From positions 620,001-684,000 of the forward strand of contig NZ_CP113945.1 of assembly GCF_029392855.1 (NCBI RefSeq): 64,000 bases of DNA, given 5' to 3'. The position numbers and the translations under genes were made by a program. Within the stretch, counting starts at the first letter, position 1. Every line of letters starts with the position of its first letter. Shown piece by piece: positions 24,201 through 32,712 of this stretch. The DNA is from Lactobacillus sp. ESL0680. GTDB lineage: Bacteria; Bacillota; Bacilli; Lactobacillales; Lactobacillaceae. The notes under the pieces are model-generated. The model was not told where the DNA came from and did not search any database. It saw only the letters and a list, made by a program, of their open reading frames with translations.

Positions 24201-24573
24201 TGTTATTAAGCAAGCATACGACCAAGGCATTATTACTAAAGCAACAACAGAGCATGACATACAGAACAATATTCGCAAGCTGTTTTCATTCTGTGGGTTC
24301 CTTACTTTCCGTGCAAATGTTGGCAAGGTTTTAATGCAAAACGGGCGTTGGTTTGATACAGGACTGCCAAAGGGATTTCCTGATTTATTCGGGTATGACA
24401 ACCTAAATAAGCCATTCTTTATTGAAGTAAAATCTAAGACTGGCAAACCTAGACTGGAACAAATTCAGTTTCATAAGATGCTTACTGAACGTGGCATTTG
24501 TCACGGTATTGCTCGCAGTCCTGAAGAAGCAATTGCAATCGTGAAAGGAGATTTAATCGGGTATGGATACTAA
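24193..24573 (+). CDS. VRR-NUC domain nuclease
   Basis: 126 aa from the ATG at 24193 overlapping the previous stop. The PD-(D/E)xK-like VRR-NUC core is visible: GLPKGFPDLFGYDN, FFIEVKSKTGKP (E-V-K catalytic strand) and LEQIQFHKML, with REx-like SPEEAIAIV at the end. Likely a Holliday-junction or branched-DNA nuclease used in phage replication or packaging. Confidence 0.88.
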   Translation: MTDVIKQAYDQGIITKATTEHDIQNNIRKLFSFCGFLTFRANVGKVLMQNGRWFDTGLPKGFPDLFGYDNLNKPFFIEVKSKTGKPRLEQIQFHKMLTERGICHGIARSPEEAIAIVKGDLIGYGY

Positions 24574-24760
24574 TTTAATAGTCCGTTTAAATGATGGGAG
24601 GACATCTTATCAAGTTAAGGAAACAATGGATGAATTCCGTAAAGCAGTTTATGAATGCGATGAGAATACTTTTATCCTGTTAACTGATGTTTCCTTAGGT
24701 AAGGTTTTAATCAATATTTCCAACATCGTTTCGGTGACAAATTATGACAATTCCTTATGA
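24563..24760 (+). CDS. Small phage protein, unknown
   Basis: 65 aa with overlap to both neighbours and GGAG upstream. Sequence begins MDTNLIVRLNDGRTSYQV, similar in kind to other short beta-rich phage proteins. Not recognised. Confidence 0.6.
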   Translation: MDTNLIVRLNDGRTSYQVKETMDEFRKAVYECDENTFILLTDVSLGKVLINISNIVSVTNYDNSL

Positions 24761-25238
24761 CTTGATTCATGAAATTGAAGCAAAATATGGCACGCTGAAT
24801 ATTCCCGATAGTAATCCGTTAATGATTGAATTGCATCATGAGACAGGTGCTAAAGTTCGTAAACAACGCAATCCTAGAAAAGTCTGCCCGTATAAATATA
24901 AATCGCATTATTACGACGATCAGATTGTCCAGTTGATTAAAGATGGTTATTCAATTGGCGAAACAACAAGTATAGCTGGGCATGCACGGCAGACAGTTAA
25001 TTTAATTATTGACCACTATCATTTAAGGCTGCGGTTGCCATTCATTTATCAATATCAGGACGTTTACTTGTCTAGTCTGTCTAATCTTGCATATTGGGGA
25101 ATTAAGGCACGGTCAACTGAATCTGCTAAACGTAGAACACATGGCGAAATTATGGTTAAGAAATTCCATTGGTGTGATATTTCAATCGGTGGTAAATACA
25201 TGATAAACGGCAATGATACAGAAATTTTTGTAAAGTGA
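24744..25238 (+). CDS. HTH-containing phage protein, putative regulator
   Basis: 164 aa. A central resolvase/HNH-like HTH is visible (DDQIVQLIKDGYSIGETTSIAGHARQ in part, then VNLIIDHYHL), preceded by a basic RKQRNPRKVCPYKYK segment. It lies just before ArpU and may help late-gene regulation; no catalytic motif is seen. Confidence 0.55.
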   Translation: MTIPYDLIHEIEAKYGTLNIPDSNPLMIELHHETGAKVRKQRNPRKVCPYKYKSHYYDDQIVQLIKDGYSIGETTSIAGHARQTVNLIIDHYHLRLRLPFIYQYQDVYLSSLSNLAYWGIKARSTESAKRRTHGEIMVKKFHWCDISIGGKYMINGNDTEIFVK

Positions 25239-25254
25239 CGAAAGGATCGAGCGT

Positions 25255-25752
25255 GTGGAGAATTTAGATTTAGGCTTAAATATTAATCAAAAAGAAACAG
25301 CCAATCGAGTACGTATCTTTTTTAAGTATACTTTCCCTAATTATTTAATTAAGGCTGGGTTACATCGTACTGACTTGAAAAGTCCACAGCTTGATCCGAC
25401 AGGTGTAGCAGTTCATGGTCGAAATAGTGCGGAAATAAGAATGACCCAAATTTTTGATATGCAGGATAAATGTAGAGCTGTTTATCAAGCAATAGATCAT
25501 TGCTCAGATAGTCAAAATCAGCCTTTTAGAACGATTTTAAAAGCATTATATATAGATGAACTAAAAGATTGGCAAGTCGCTGACAAGGTTAAATATAGTG
25601 ATTCTCGCTATGGAGATTTAAAGCGATATGCCTGTTGTCAATTTGCCGATACTATTGAAACTTGGAAGGTTGTTTATGATGTAGATATACCTGACCTAAA
25701 AATTGTAAATCGGTGCAATATCGGTGCAGAATCGGGGTCAAGTCGGGGTTAA
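25255..25752 (+). CDS. ArpU-like late transcription regulator
   Basis: 165 aa from a GTG start after GAAAGGA. Sigma-70-region-4-like HTH is suggested by FRTILKALYIDELKDWQVADKV and YGDLKRYACCQFADTIE, the ArpU-family pattern. ArpU proteins activate late genes (packaging to lysis) in many Gram-positive phages, and this gene is the last of the early/middle block. Confidence 0.75.
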   Translation: MENLDLGLNINQKETANRVRIFFKYTFPNYLIKAGLHRTDLKSPQLDPTGVAVHGRNSAEIRMTQIFDMQDKCRAVYQAIDHCSDSQNQPFRTILKALYIDELKDWQVADKVKYSDSRYGDLKRYACCQFADTIETWKVVYDVDIPDLKIVNRCNIGAESGSSRG

Positions 25753-25849
25753 CAGGTGCTATATTAGTATTGTCGAAAGATTAGGCAGCGGAAAATATCT
25801 GAGTTTTTGACACCAGTTTTAACGGAGCATTTCCTCCTGTATATTGGTT

Positions 25850-25892
25850 AGCGGTGACGGTCTCTTATATAGGTTCGATTCCTATGGCCGCT
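25850..25892 (+). other. tRNA-like acceptor/T-arm minihelix
   Basis: AGCGGT (25850-25855) pairs with GCCGCT (25887-25892), and a perfect T-arm ATAGG-TTCGATT-CCTAT (25869-25885) lies next to it, but only 13 bases stand where a D-arm and anticodon arm would be. A GGTTAGC string just upstream resembles a D-loop, so this may instead be a decayed tRNA. No anticodon can be assigned. Confidence 0.5.
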
Positions 25893-25935
25893 GTAGTCCG
25901 TGATGACGGTAAACTAATTTTATTCATCTCATAAA

Positions 25936-25962
25936 AAATCTAGCTTTATTAGCTAGATTTTT
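25936..25962 (+). terminator. Terminator upstream of the DUF4145 gene
   Basis: AAATCTAGC (25936-25944) pairs with GCTAGATTT (25952-25960), then TTTTT. The gap 25753-25988 holds the tRNA-like element and this hairpin, no gene. Confidence 0.9.
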
Positions 25963-25988
25963 GTATTATTGCAGTGAGGTGAATAAGG

Positions 25989-26549
25989 ATGGACGATATA
26001 ACTGGATGGCAAAATTGTAGTAGAATTAATTCGTATTCATATAAGTGCGGATATTGTGGAAATAAAGTTGGAAGTGATAAAGGATATTGTAATGCATTCT
26101 CAAATGATGTGTGTATTTATATTTGCCCTTTATGCAGTAAACCTACATACGTTGAGTTTGGAGATATGGTGCCTGGTCCAACATATGGAAGACAAATTAA
26201 TAACTTACCTAAAGATGTTGAAGATATATACGGTGAAGCACGTAATTCTTATAAAGTAGGCGCGTATACTGGTGTAGTTCTACTTTGCAGAAAATTGTTG
26301 GCTAATGTAGCAATTGGTTTTGGCGCAAAAGAGAATAAACCTTTCGGCTTCTACGTTGATTATTTAGTTGACAATAATTATGTAGCTAAAAATAATAAGC
26401 AATGGGTTGATAAAATAAGAACAGAAGGCAATTCTGCTACCCATGATAAGATTTCTAAAACTAAAGAAGAGGCAAAAACAATATTAAATTTTACTCAAAT
26501 GTTATTAATAACTAACTATGAATTTTTAGAAGAAGTAGATAATAAATAA
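25989..26549 (+). CDS. DUF4145 domain protein (moron)
   Basis: 186 aa. The N-terminus has a zinc ribbon (CGYCGNK... CPLCSKP); the C-terminal half is a DUF4145 helical domain with EARNSYKVGAYTGVVLLCRKLL, WVDKIRTEGNSATHD and LLITNYEF. The family occurs alone or fused to nucleases and helicases, often in defence or mobile contexts. Framed by terminators on both sides, so it is an independent cassette between the early and late operons. Weak AGTGAGGTG ribosome binding site. Confidence 0.8.
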   Translation: MDDITGWQNCSRINSYSYKCGYCGNKVGSDKGYCNAFSNDVCIYICPLCSKPTYVEFGDMVPGPTYGRQINNLPKDVEDIYGEARNSYKVGAYTGVVLLCRKLLANVAIGFGAKENKPFGFYVDYLVDNNYVAKNNKQWVDKIRTEGNSATHDKISKTKEEAKTILNFTQMLLITNYEFLEEVDNK

Positions 26550-26568
26550 AAATAATTATGTATTTAAG

Positions 26569-26591
26569 GACGACTTGAAAGTCGTCTTTTT
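26569..26591 (+). terminator. Terminator after the DUF4145 gene
   Basis: GACGACTT pairs perfectly with AAGTCGTC around a 2-nt loop, followed by TTTTT. Confidence 0.95.
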
Positions 26592-26607
26592 GTTTGGAGA
26601 AAAATAG

Positions 26608-26916
26608 ATGAACATTATAAGAACAGATAAAGGTGAAAGCAAAAATAACATCAATATTATTATGTTAAAGCCGGGAGACATTGTTAGCTCAAGTTATGCT
26701 AATGGCTTAAATATTAGTTTTTTTATTATTTCGGTTAGTTATCCAATTGGTAAAAGTTGCGAAGACGGCGAAGAATATTATAGTGCCGTCAATTTAAGTA
26801 CAGGCGAAGCAATTATCAAGGAAAAAGGTCTTATTAAGTTTTGCAATAAAATCAATAAAGCACTATTAAATTTGAAAAAGGTTACGTCTGAAATTCAGAT
26901 TGTAAGTGATAAATAG
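26608..26916 (+). CDS. Small cassette protein, unknown
   Basis: 102 aa after TTTGGAG. The middle reads LKPGDIVSSSYANGLNISFFIISVSY, like a small beta-barrel. It too is bracketed by terminators (26569-26591 and 26924-26948), so it is a second moron-like cassette. Not recognised. Confidence 0.65.
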   Translation: MNIIRTDKGESKNNINIIMLKPGDIVSSSYANGLNISFFIISVSYPIGKSCEDGEEYYSAVNLSTGEAIIKEKGLIKFCNKINKALLNLKKVTSEIQIVSDK

Positions 26917-26923
26917 TTTAAAG

Positions 26924-26948
26924 GGCGGACATAATATCCGTCTTTTTT
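26924..26948 (+). terminator. Terminator before the packaging genes
   Basis: GGCGGA pairs with TCCGTC (one G-T) around CATAATA, followed by seven T. It lies 25 bp ahead of the terS start, so late transcription must begin close by or read through it (antitermination or a promoter within the leader). Confidence 0.85.
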
Positions 26949-26972
26949 TATGCAGAAAGAAGGTGATAGGGC

Positions 26973-27416
26973 ATGAGATTGACGGTAAAACAGCAGAAGT
27001 TTGTGGATGAATACATTAAGTCGGGAAACGCTACGGACGCAGCAATTAAAGCGGGTTATTCGAAACGGACAGCTTACTCAATTGGACAAGAAAACCTGAA
27101 GAAAGTTGAAATTGCTAATTATTTAGAAAAACGAATGAAAGAAATATCTGATAGTAAAGTTGCCGATCAGCAGGAAATACTTGAGTATTTGTCATCGGTC
27201 ATGCGAGGCGAACAAACAGAAGATGTGGCTACTGCAAAAGGTATTTTCAAAGATGTTAAAGTTGGTGCTAGAGATAGGATTAAAGCAGCTGAATTGCTCG
27301 GCAAGCGGTCAGCGATGTGGACAGAGAAGCGTGAGGTTAACGCAAAGATAGCAAGCCCAGTACAGATTATTGATGATGTGCCAGACAAAGAACCGAGTGA
27401 AGACGATGACAGTTAG
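26973..27416 (+). CDS. terS: Terminase small subunit
   Basis: 147 aa, Terminase_2/XtmA type: N-terminal HTH LTVKQQKFVDEYIKSGNATDAAIKAGYS in part, then YSIGQENLKK. It recognises phage DNA for packaging. AAGGTGATAGG lies upstream. The end overlaps terL by 11 bp. Confidence 0.9.
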   Translation: MRLTVKQQKFVDEYIKSGNATDAAIKAGYSKRTAYSIGQENLKKVEIANYLEKRMKEISDSKVADQQEILEYLSSVMRGEQTEDVATAKGIFKDVKVGARDRIKAAELLGKRSAMWTEKREVNAKIASPVQIIDDVPDKEPSEDDDS

Positions 27417-28656
27417 GTTAACCAACTTAATTGCACCGTCTTTTTATTCTGTTTACCAAGACGTAAAGCAACATAAATATGCTAATTATTGGCTAAAAGG
27501 AGGGCGTGGTTCAACCAAGTCCTCTTTTGTTTCGCTCGTAATTATTCTAGGCATGATGCAAGATCCAGAAGCTAACGCGGTAGTTATCCGTAAGGTTGCT
27601 GCAACGCTGCGTGATTCCGTTTTTGACCAATACCTTTGGGCAATTGACAAGCTAGGCGTTGCTGATTACTGGGCAAGTTCAACCAGTCCAATGCAACTGA
27701 CATACTTGCCAACCGGCCAGCAGATACGCTTCAAGGGTGCTGATAAGCCACAGAAGATTAAGTCACAGAAGTTTAGACATGGCTACACAAAGTTTAAGCA
27801 TTTCGAAGAAATATCTGACTTTAAAGGTATGGAAGAAATACGTAACATCAACCAATCACTCAATCGCGGTGGTTCTGGCATTGTTACGTTCAGCTCTTAC
27901 AATCCACCAGCTTCACAGCGCAATTGGGTTAACGAAGCTACTGAACAACAGAGCTTACGTTCTGATACGCTAGTGCATTCGTCAGATTACCGTTCAGTCC
28001 CTAAAGAATGGCTGGGTAAAGAGTTTATCGCGGATGCTGAACAGTTAAAGCATGACAACGAAAAAGCCTATCAGCACGAGTATTTAGGTGAAGTCACAGG
28101 TACGGGTGCCGAAGTCTTTGACAATCTTACTATCCGAGTTATTACTCAACAAGAACGCAATAACTTTGAAAGTATTTATCATGGTATGGACTTTGGTTTT
28201 ACCAATGATCCGACTGCTTACGTTGATATTGCTTATGAGCCGAATAGGCGACGTATATTATTAATTAATGAAATTTATCAGCGCCGGTTAATGAACAATG
28301 AAGCAACTGAAAGGATTAAACAAACCGGTATAGGTCATGGGCTAATTTCAGCTGATGCAGCCGAGCCTAATACGATTGCTGAATTGCGCAGGTTAGGACT
28401 TAACGTTGTTGGTGCACCAAAAGGCAAAGGCAGTCGTGAATTTACTTATAAATGGCTGCAAGGACTTAGCGAAATTGTCATTGATCCTGTGACTTGTCCG
28501 AATGCTGCCAGAGAATTTAAGGGCTATGAATACGAGCGTGATGGCATGGATAACTTGATTGAAAATTACCCTGATGGCGATGACCATACAATTGATGCGG
28601 TTAGATATGGAATGCGTAGACAAATGGTGAAGGGAGGTTTCGTACCATGGAAATAA
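27406..28656 (+). CDS. terL: Terminase large subunit, PBSX type
   Basis: 416 aa from the ATG at 27406 (the frame is open further upstream within terS without a ribosome site). ATPase domain: Walker A-like KGGRGSTKSS, followed by VVIRKVAATLRDSV; adenine/Walker B region FKHFEEISDF; RNase-H-like nuclease with GMDFGFTNDPTAYVD and SADAAEPNTI. It packages phage DNA into the prohead. Confidence 0.95.
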   Translation: MTVRLTNLIAPSFYSVYQDVKQHKYANYWLKGGRGSTKSSFVSLVIILGMMQDPEANAVVIRKVAATLRDSVFDQYLWAIDKLGVADYWASSTSPMQLTYLPTGQQIRFKGADKPQKIKSQKFRHGYTKFKHFEEISDFKGMEEIRNINQSLNRGGSGIVTFSSYNPPASQRNWVNEATEQQSLRSDTLVHSSDYRSVPKEWLGKEFIADAEQLKHDNEKAYQHEYLGEVTGTGAEVFDNLTIRVITQQERNNFESIYHGMDFGFTNDPTAYVDIAYEPNRRRILLINEIYQRRLMNNEATERIKQTGIGHGLISADAAEPNTIAELRRLGLNVVGAPKGKGSREFTYKWLQGLSEIVIDPVTCPNAAREFKGYEYERDGMDNLIENYPDGDDHTIDAVRYGMRRQMVKGGFVPWK

Positions 28657-30080
28657 AAGCGATGCAGGAATTGCTAAAAGCTAAATCAAAAGAAATAGCG
28701 AGTTTTACTAACAATTATGAGAAATCGTTACGCTATTACAAGACTCAGAATGACATTACTAATAAGAATAATGGCAAATCTAAGACGAATAAAGACGGTA
28801 AGGACGAGCCGCTAAGACATGCGGATAATCGTGTCAGTTCCAATTTCCACCAGCTACTTGTTAATCAAGAAGCTGGTTATGTAGCTACAGTGGCACCACA
28901 GATTGATGTAGGCAGTCAGCAGGATAGTAATAGAGTAAGTGATGTGTTAGGCGATAACTTCAATTTGACGCTCAATCAGTTAGTAATTGATGCAGCAAAT
29001 GCCGGTATTGCATGGCTGCATTATTGGATTGATGAAGATGGTAATTTCAGGTATGGCGTGATTGAACCTAGTCAAATAACACCAATTTGGTCAACTGAAC
29101 TTAATCGTAAGTTGCTGGCAGTATTGCGTAGCTATCGTCAGTTTGACGAAGAAAAAGGTGAATACTTTAATGTTCATGAATATTGGACAGATAAAGAGTG
29201 CCAAGCTTTTAAACAAACGAATGGTACTGATAAGTATGAACTGGAACCGTATAACTGTTTTACTAGCTATGACATGACAGCTGGCTATGAAACTGGTCAA
29301 AGTAATGTGTATAAGCATGACTTGGGTCGTGTTCCGTTTATTGCGTTTCCTAAAAATAAGTTTGAGCAGCCAGACCTTTTAAAGTATAAAGGTTTGATTG
29401 ATGCCTATGACGATATTTACAACGGCTTTATTAATGATTTAGACGATGTACAGGAAGTTATTCTCGTGCTGACTAACTATGGTGGTGAAGACGTTGACAA
29501 GTTTGAAAATGATTTAAAAATACATAAAGCTATTAAGTTAGACAATATAGGGACTGGTGACAAATCAGGCGTTGATAAGTTAACGATTGACATTCCAACT
29601 GAAGCTCGAGATGATGCGCTGAAGATTACACGTGAAGACATTTTTCTATATGGTCAGGGTGTTGACCCTAGCAAGTTTGAATCAACTAATGCCAGCGGCG
29701 TGGCTATCAAAATGCTGTATTCACACTTGGAGATGAAGGCAGCGAATACTGAAACGCATTTCAGAGATGCAATTAATGAGCTGGTTCGAGCAATCATGAA
29801 CTATCTGCATTTATTTAATCCAGAAGGGCGTAAAATCACGCAGACATGGACGAGAACACAGGTAGAAGATGACTTAACCCAAGCGCAAACAATCGCTCAG
29901 TTGGCTAATTACACGTCAAAGGAAACAATTGCGAAGAATAATCCGTTAGTCGAAGACTGGCAGCAAGAGTTGAAAGATCAGAAGCAAGATATTTCAGCAG
30001 GTGATCCGTATACTACCGATGATGAGCATGATAAGCCTGGTAAATTAAACGGTGGTCCAGATGACGACAAGGAAAACTAG
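28647..30080 (+). CDS. Phage portal protein, SPP1 gp6-like
   Basis: 477 aa, usual size for this family. Motifs include KNNGKSKTNKDGKDEPLRHADNR, GIAWLHYWID and GVDPSKFESTNASGVAIKML, where the connector crown and wing domains are expected. It forms the DNA entry ring between head and tail. Overlaps terL by 10 bp and the MuF gene by 20. Confidence 0.92.
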   Translation: MEIKAMQELLKAKSKEIASFTNNYEKSLRYYKTQNDITNKNNGKSKTNKDGKDEPLRHADNRVSSNFHQLLVNQEAGYVATVAPQIDVGSQQDSNRVSDVLGDNFNLTLNQLVIDAANAGIAWLHYWIDEDGNFRYGVIEPSQITPIWSTELNRKLLAVLRSYRQFDEEKGEYFNVHEYWTDKECQAFKQTNGTDKYELEPYNCFTSYDMTAGYETGQSNVYKHDLGRVPFIAFPKNKFEQPDLLKYKGLIDAYDDIYNGFINDLDDVQEVILVLTNYGGEDVDKFENDLKIHKAIKLDNIGTGDKSGVDKLTIDIPTEARDDALKITREDIFLYGQGVDPSKFESTNASGVAIKMLYSHLEMKAANTETHFRDAINELVRAIMNYLHLFNPEGRKITQTWTRTQVEDDLTQAQTIAQLANYTSKETIAKNNPLVEDWQQELKDQKQDISAGDPYTTDDEHDKPGKLNGGPDDDKEN

Positions 30081-31110
30081 AAATTACTGGAAGAACCGGC
30101 AACTTGAGTTAAAGCAGCGTCAACTAGATAACGCAACAAGCTATGAAGCAGCGTTGCGTAGTCGAATGAAGATGCTGTTTAATGAAATTAAAAAAGAAAC
30201 TGACAAATTCCTGGCACGTTATGCAGCAAATAATGACATTGATGTGCCTAGTGCAAGAAAGTTACTAGCTCACATCAATACGACTAACTGGCAAATGACA
30301 CTCAAGGAGTTTGAGGAAAAAGCTAAGGCAGGCGGCTTTGATAAAGAGCTGGATAATGAGTATTTCAAGAGCAGGATTGCTCGTTTACAGGACATTAACC
30401 AACAGTTGCAAGAATTAGGCGGTAAGTTTGCCGATAAAGAGTCTGACAATATGGAAACTGCGTTGGAAAATCAGTTTCAAGACACGTATCTGCATCAAAA
30501 TTATAATTGGCAGGATTCGCACAATAGACTCGGCATTGATTTTACACATTTTAACGAGACGCAATTGAAGCAGATTGCAAATCAGCCCTGGCAAGGCAGC
30601 AATTTTTCTAAAAGAATTTGGAAGAATTACCATGATGTTTTGCCTGACCAACTGACAGATGCTCTATTAAGAGGGACACTGCTTGGCTATTCTGCTGATC
30701 GAGTTACAAGAATGCTCAAGGATCGATTTGCGGATGTCACTAGAAATCAGGTCCATCGGTTAGTTGTTACAGAAATGGGACACGCTGCTGAGAACGCCAC
30801 GGCAGAGTTCTATGAAGATTCTAAAATTGAACAGTACGAATACATGGCCACACTTGAATCACATACCTGTGATGTGTGTGGTTATTTAGATGGCAAGATT
30901 TTTAACGTCAAAGATAGAATTGACGGTGAAAATTACCCATTAATTCATCCGTATTGTCGTTGCACAACCGTACCATATGATAATACCCTACCAGACATTG
31001 AAACACGTTGGATGCGTGATCCAGAAACGGGCAAAGGCAAGCTCGTAAATAATATGAGCTTCAGTGAGTGGAAGAAGCTGTATGTTGATAACATTGATAC
31101 TAAAATTTAA
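30061..31110 (+). CDS. Phage minor head protein (MuF domain)
   Basis: 349 aa from the ATG at 30061; a GTG at 30052 is in frame. The C-terminal MuF domain is clear: VTRNQVHRLVVTEMGHAAE, then HTCDVCGYLDGKIF and HPYCRCT. MuF proteins are packaged with DNA or sit inside the prohead and can carry C-terminal toxins. Here the toxin domain is the next, separate gene. Confidence 0.92.
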   Translation: MTTRKTRNYWKNRQLELKQRQLDNATSYEAALRSRMKMLFNEIKKETDKFLARYAANNDIDVPSARKLLAHINTTNWQMTLKEFEEKAKAGGFDKELDNEYFKSRIARLQDINQQLQELGGKFADKESDNMETALENQFQDTYLHQNYNWQDSHNRLGIDFTHFNETQLKQIANQPWQGSNFSKRIWKNYHDVLPDQLTDALLRGTLLGYSADRVTRMLKDRFADVTRNQVHRLVVTEMGHAAENATAEFYEDSKIEQYEYMATLESHTCDVCGYLDGKIFNVKDRIDGENYPLIHPYCRCTTVPYDNTLPDIETRWMRDPETGKGKLVNNMSFSEWKKLYVDNIDTKI

Positions 31111-31125
31111 AGTCATGCGGTCAGA

Positions 31126-31470
31126 ATGGAACCAAAGAAAAATGGTAAATATGAATGGAAAGAACTTAATGCGGAGGCGTATAATAAGCATGTAATGGAT
31201 ACACCAGAATTTAATAATTATGTTAAAGGACGAAAAAATCCAGTAAGCGAATTAACGATATCAGCTGAACAAGCGCAAAAATTAATTGATAAGTACGGAC
31301 ATGAGCCTAATTCTAAAAATAGAGGCGCATTTAAGTTTAAGTCTGATAATTATATTGGGTATTGGGCTGATGTTGACGGTAATAAGCATCCTACGAAGAA
31401 TGGTCGTGTTTCATGCAGTAAAAAGCATGGTGCTCACATTACTCCACAAAGGCCAGATTATTTAAAATAA
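31126..31470 (+). CDS. Polymorphic-toxin-type-50-like (Ntox50) domain protein
   Basis: 114 aa, beginning 15 bp after the MuF stop. The pattern is the Ntox50 fold: NKHVMDTPEFNNY, SELTISAEQAQKLIDKYG, then SDNYIGYWAD and CSKKHGAHITPQRP. In that family the Lys/His/Ser residues are predicted to form an RNase active site. In many phages the same domain is fused to the C-terminus of MuF; here it is a stand-alone reading frame. No good ribosome binding site is seen, so coupling or readthrough from MuF is likely. Confidence 0.7.
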   Translation: MEPKKNGKYEWKELNAEAYNKHVMDTPEFNNYVKGRKNPVSELTISAEQAQKLIDKYGHEPNSKNRGAFKFKSDNYIGYWADVDGNKHPTKNGRVSCSKKHGAHITPQRPDYLK

Positions 31471-31482
31471 GGGAGGCTAGTT

Positions 31483-31695
31483 ATGAAGATTGATGGTATG
31501 AGTTTTATTGATATTCTTAATAATTTCAGAGCTAGAAACGTTGACTTCAAATTTAAAGACGGTACTGAAAGAACGATATTTGTTAATGAAATTGAAAATG
31601 AAGAAGACGATCAACCTGGAACAATTTTTATGGCAGATGATCCTAAAGATGATGTACGGCTATCTGATGTAGTTAGTGCAAAAGTACTTGATTGA
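31483..31695 (+). CDS. Small protein downstream of the Ntox50 gene, candidate immunity protein
   Basis: 70 aa after GGGAGGCTAG. Beta-rich N-terminal half with acidic segments (EIENEEDDQPG, DDPKDDVRLSD). MuF toxin loci commonly place the immunity gene next to the toxin, and acidity fits a partner for a basic RNase, so this is the first candidate. The role is not proved. Confidence 0.55.
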   Translation: MKIDGMSFIDILNNFRARNVDFKFKDGTERTIFVNEIENEEDDQPGTIFMADDPKDDVRLSDVVSAKVLD

Positions 31696-31703
31696 GGGAA
31701 GAT

Positions 31704-32033
31704 ATGGCTAAAGATGATTATTTTGTAATTATGTACATGCTGCTTAAGCGGCTATATGATTACCTCAAACAGGGAAAGTTTATTTCGAATCAAGAATTAG
31801 AAGAAATTGGCAGTCAATACAATCAACAGTATTGGGCTTATATTTTGTTTAACATGTCAGACCAAGGTTATATCACTGGCATTATACCAATTAAAGCGTT
31901 AGGCGGAACAGGTATTAAATATGATAATGTGCAGATTACTCCTGCAGGTATTGAATACTTATTCAGCAATTCAATGATGGAGCGTGTTAAAAGAACGTTG
32001 AAAGATATTAAAGGAATTATTCCTGGAATGTAG
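31704..32033 (+). CDS. YjcQ-like winged-helix protein
   Basis: 109 aa from the ATG at 31704 (GGGAAG upstream). YjcQ-family pattern: YFVIMYMLLKRLYDYLKQGK, a winged-helix core with MSDQGYITGIIPI and a C-terminal KRTLKDIKGIIPGM. Many phages carry it in head or accessory regions. It could be the regulator or second immunity component of the MuF cassette. A terminator follows. Confidence 0.65.
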   Translation: MAKDDYFVIMYMLLKRLYDYLKQGKFISNQELEEIGSQYNQQYWAYILFNMSDQGYITGIIPIKALGGTGIKYDNVQITPAGIEYLFSNSMMERVKRTLKDIKGIIPGM

Positions 32034-32059
32034 CATTCAGAATTATCTGAGTGCTTTTT
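32032..32059 (+). terminator. Terminator after the YjcQ-like gene
   Basis: AGCATTCAG pairs with CTGAGTGCT (one G-T) around AATTAT, then TTTTT. The next 85 bp before the scaffold gene contain a GCGAG/CTCGT hairpin (about 32105-32121) and no gene; the structural operon may restart here. Confidence 0.85.
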
Positions 32060-32145
32060 GTTTGCCCTGAGCATGGCGTAAAAAGGCTTATTTTTTATAC
32101 CCTTGCGAGAAGTCAACTCGTAAAAAGATGTTAAAGGAGCAGAAA

Positions 32146-32712
32146 ATGAAAAGAGAAGATTTAGAAAAGTTAGGTTTGAGTGGAGATGTAATTGACAAAG
32201 TCATAATAATGCATGGTGAAGATGTTAATGCTATCAAGGCTAAGTCTACTGAACTTGAGGAAACCAATAAATCATTAACTGAACAGATTGCCAATCGTGA
32301 CAAGGACTTGAAAAAGCTGCAGAAACAAGTCAAAGACAACGATGACGTTTCTGACCAGTTAAAGGATTTGCAAGCACAATACAAACAGGACACAGCCAAG
32401 CTTAATGAGCAATTAAGTCAGACTAAGTTAAACAATGCAATTGACCAGTCTTTGACGCAAAGTAAAGTACGCAATACTAAGGCTGCCAAAGCATTACTTA
32501 ACATGGATAACATCAAGCTTGATGAGCAGGGCAATTTGATTGGCTTAGATGAACAGGTAAAAGGGCTTAAGCAGTCTGATGCTTATTTGTTTGATGAGGG
32601 CAGTAAGCAGCCATACACACCTGCAAATGGCCAGCCAACTGGTAATGATGAAACTCAAACTATGACAAATATATTTACGAAAGGATTGGTAAATAACGAT
32701 GACAACAATTAA
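32146..32712 (+). CDS. Phage scaffolding protein (GP20-like)
   Basis: 188 aa from the ATG at 32146 after AAAGGAG. Long charged coiled coil (about residues 30-95: TELEETNKSLTEQIANRDKDL) then a short C-terminal region for capsid binding. It guides prohead assembly and is not in the mature virion. Directly precedes the capsid gene, overlapping by 14 bp. Confidence 0.85.
   Translation: MKREDLEKLGLSGDVIDKVIIMHGEDVNAIKAKSTELEETNKSLTEQIANRDKDLKKLQKQVKDNDDVSDQLKDLQAQYKQDTAKLNEQLSQTKLNNAIDQSLTQSKVRNTKAAKALLNMDNIKLDEQGNLIGLDEQVKGLKQSDAYLFDEGSKQPYTPANGQPTGNDETQTMTNIFTKGLVNNDDNN

Noticed and set aside
25788-25798. GCGGAAAATAT matches the end of the mini-CRISPR spacer
   Set aside because: Only 11 of 33 spacer bases match; expected by chance in A+T-rich DNA over 64 kb. 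Not treated as a self-target.
25753-25988. cos site before terS
   Set aside because: The location is plausible, but no cohesive-end palindrome can be defined from one integrated copy.
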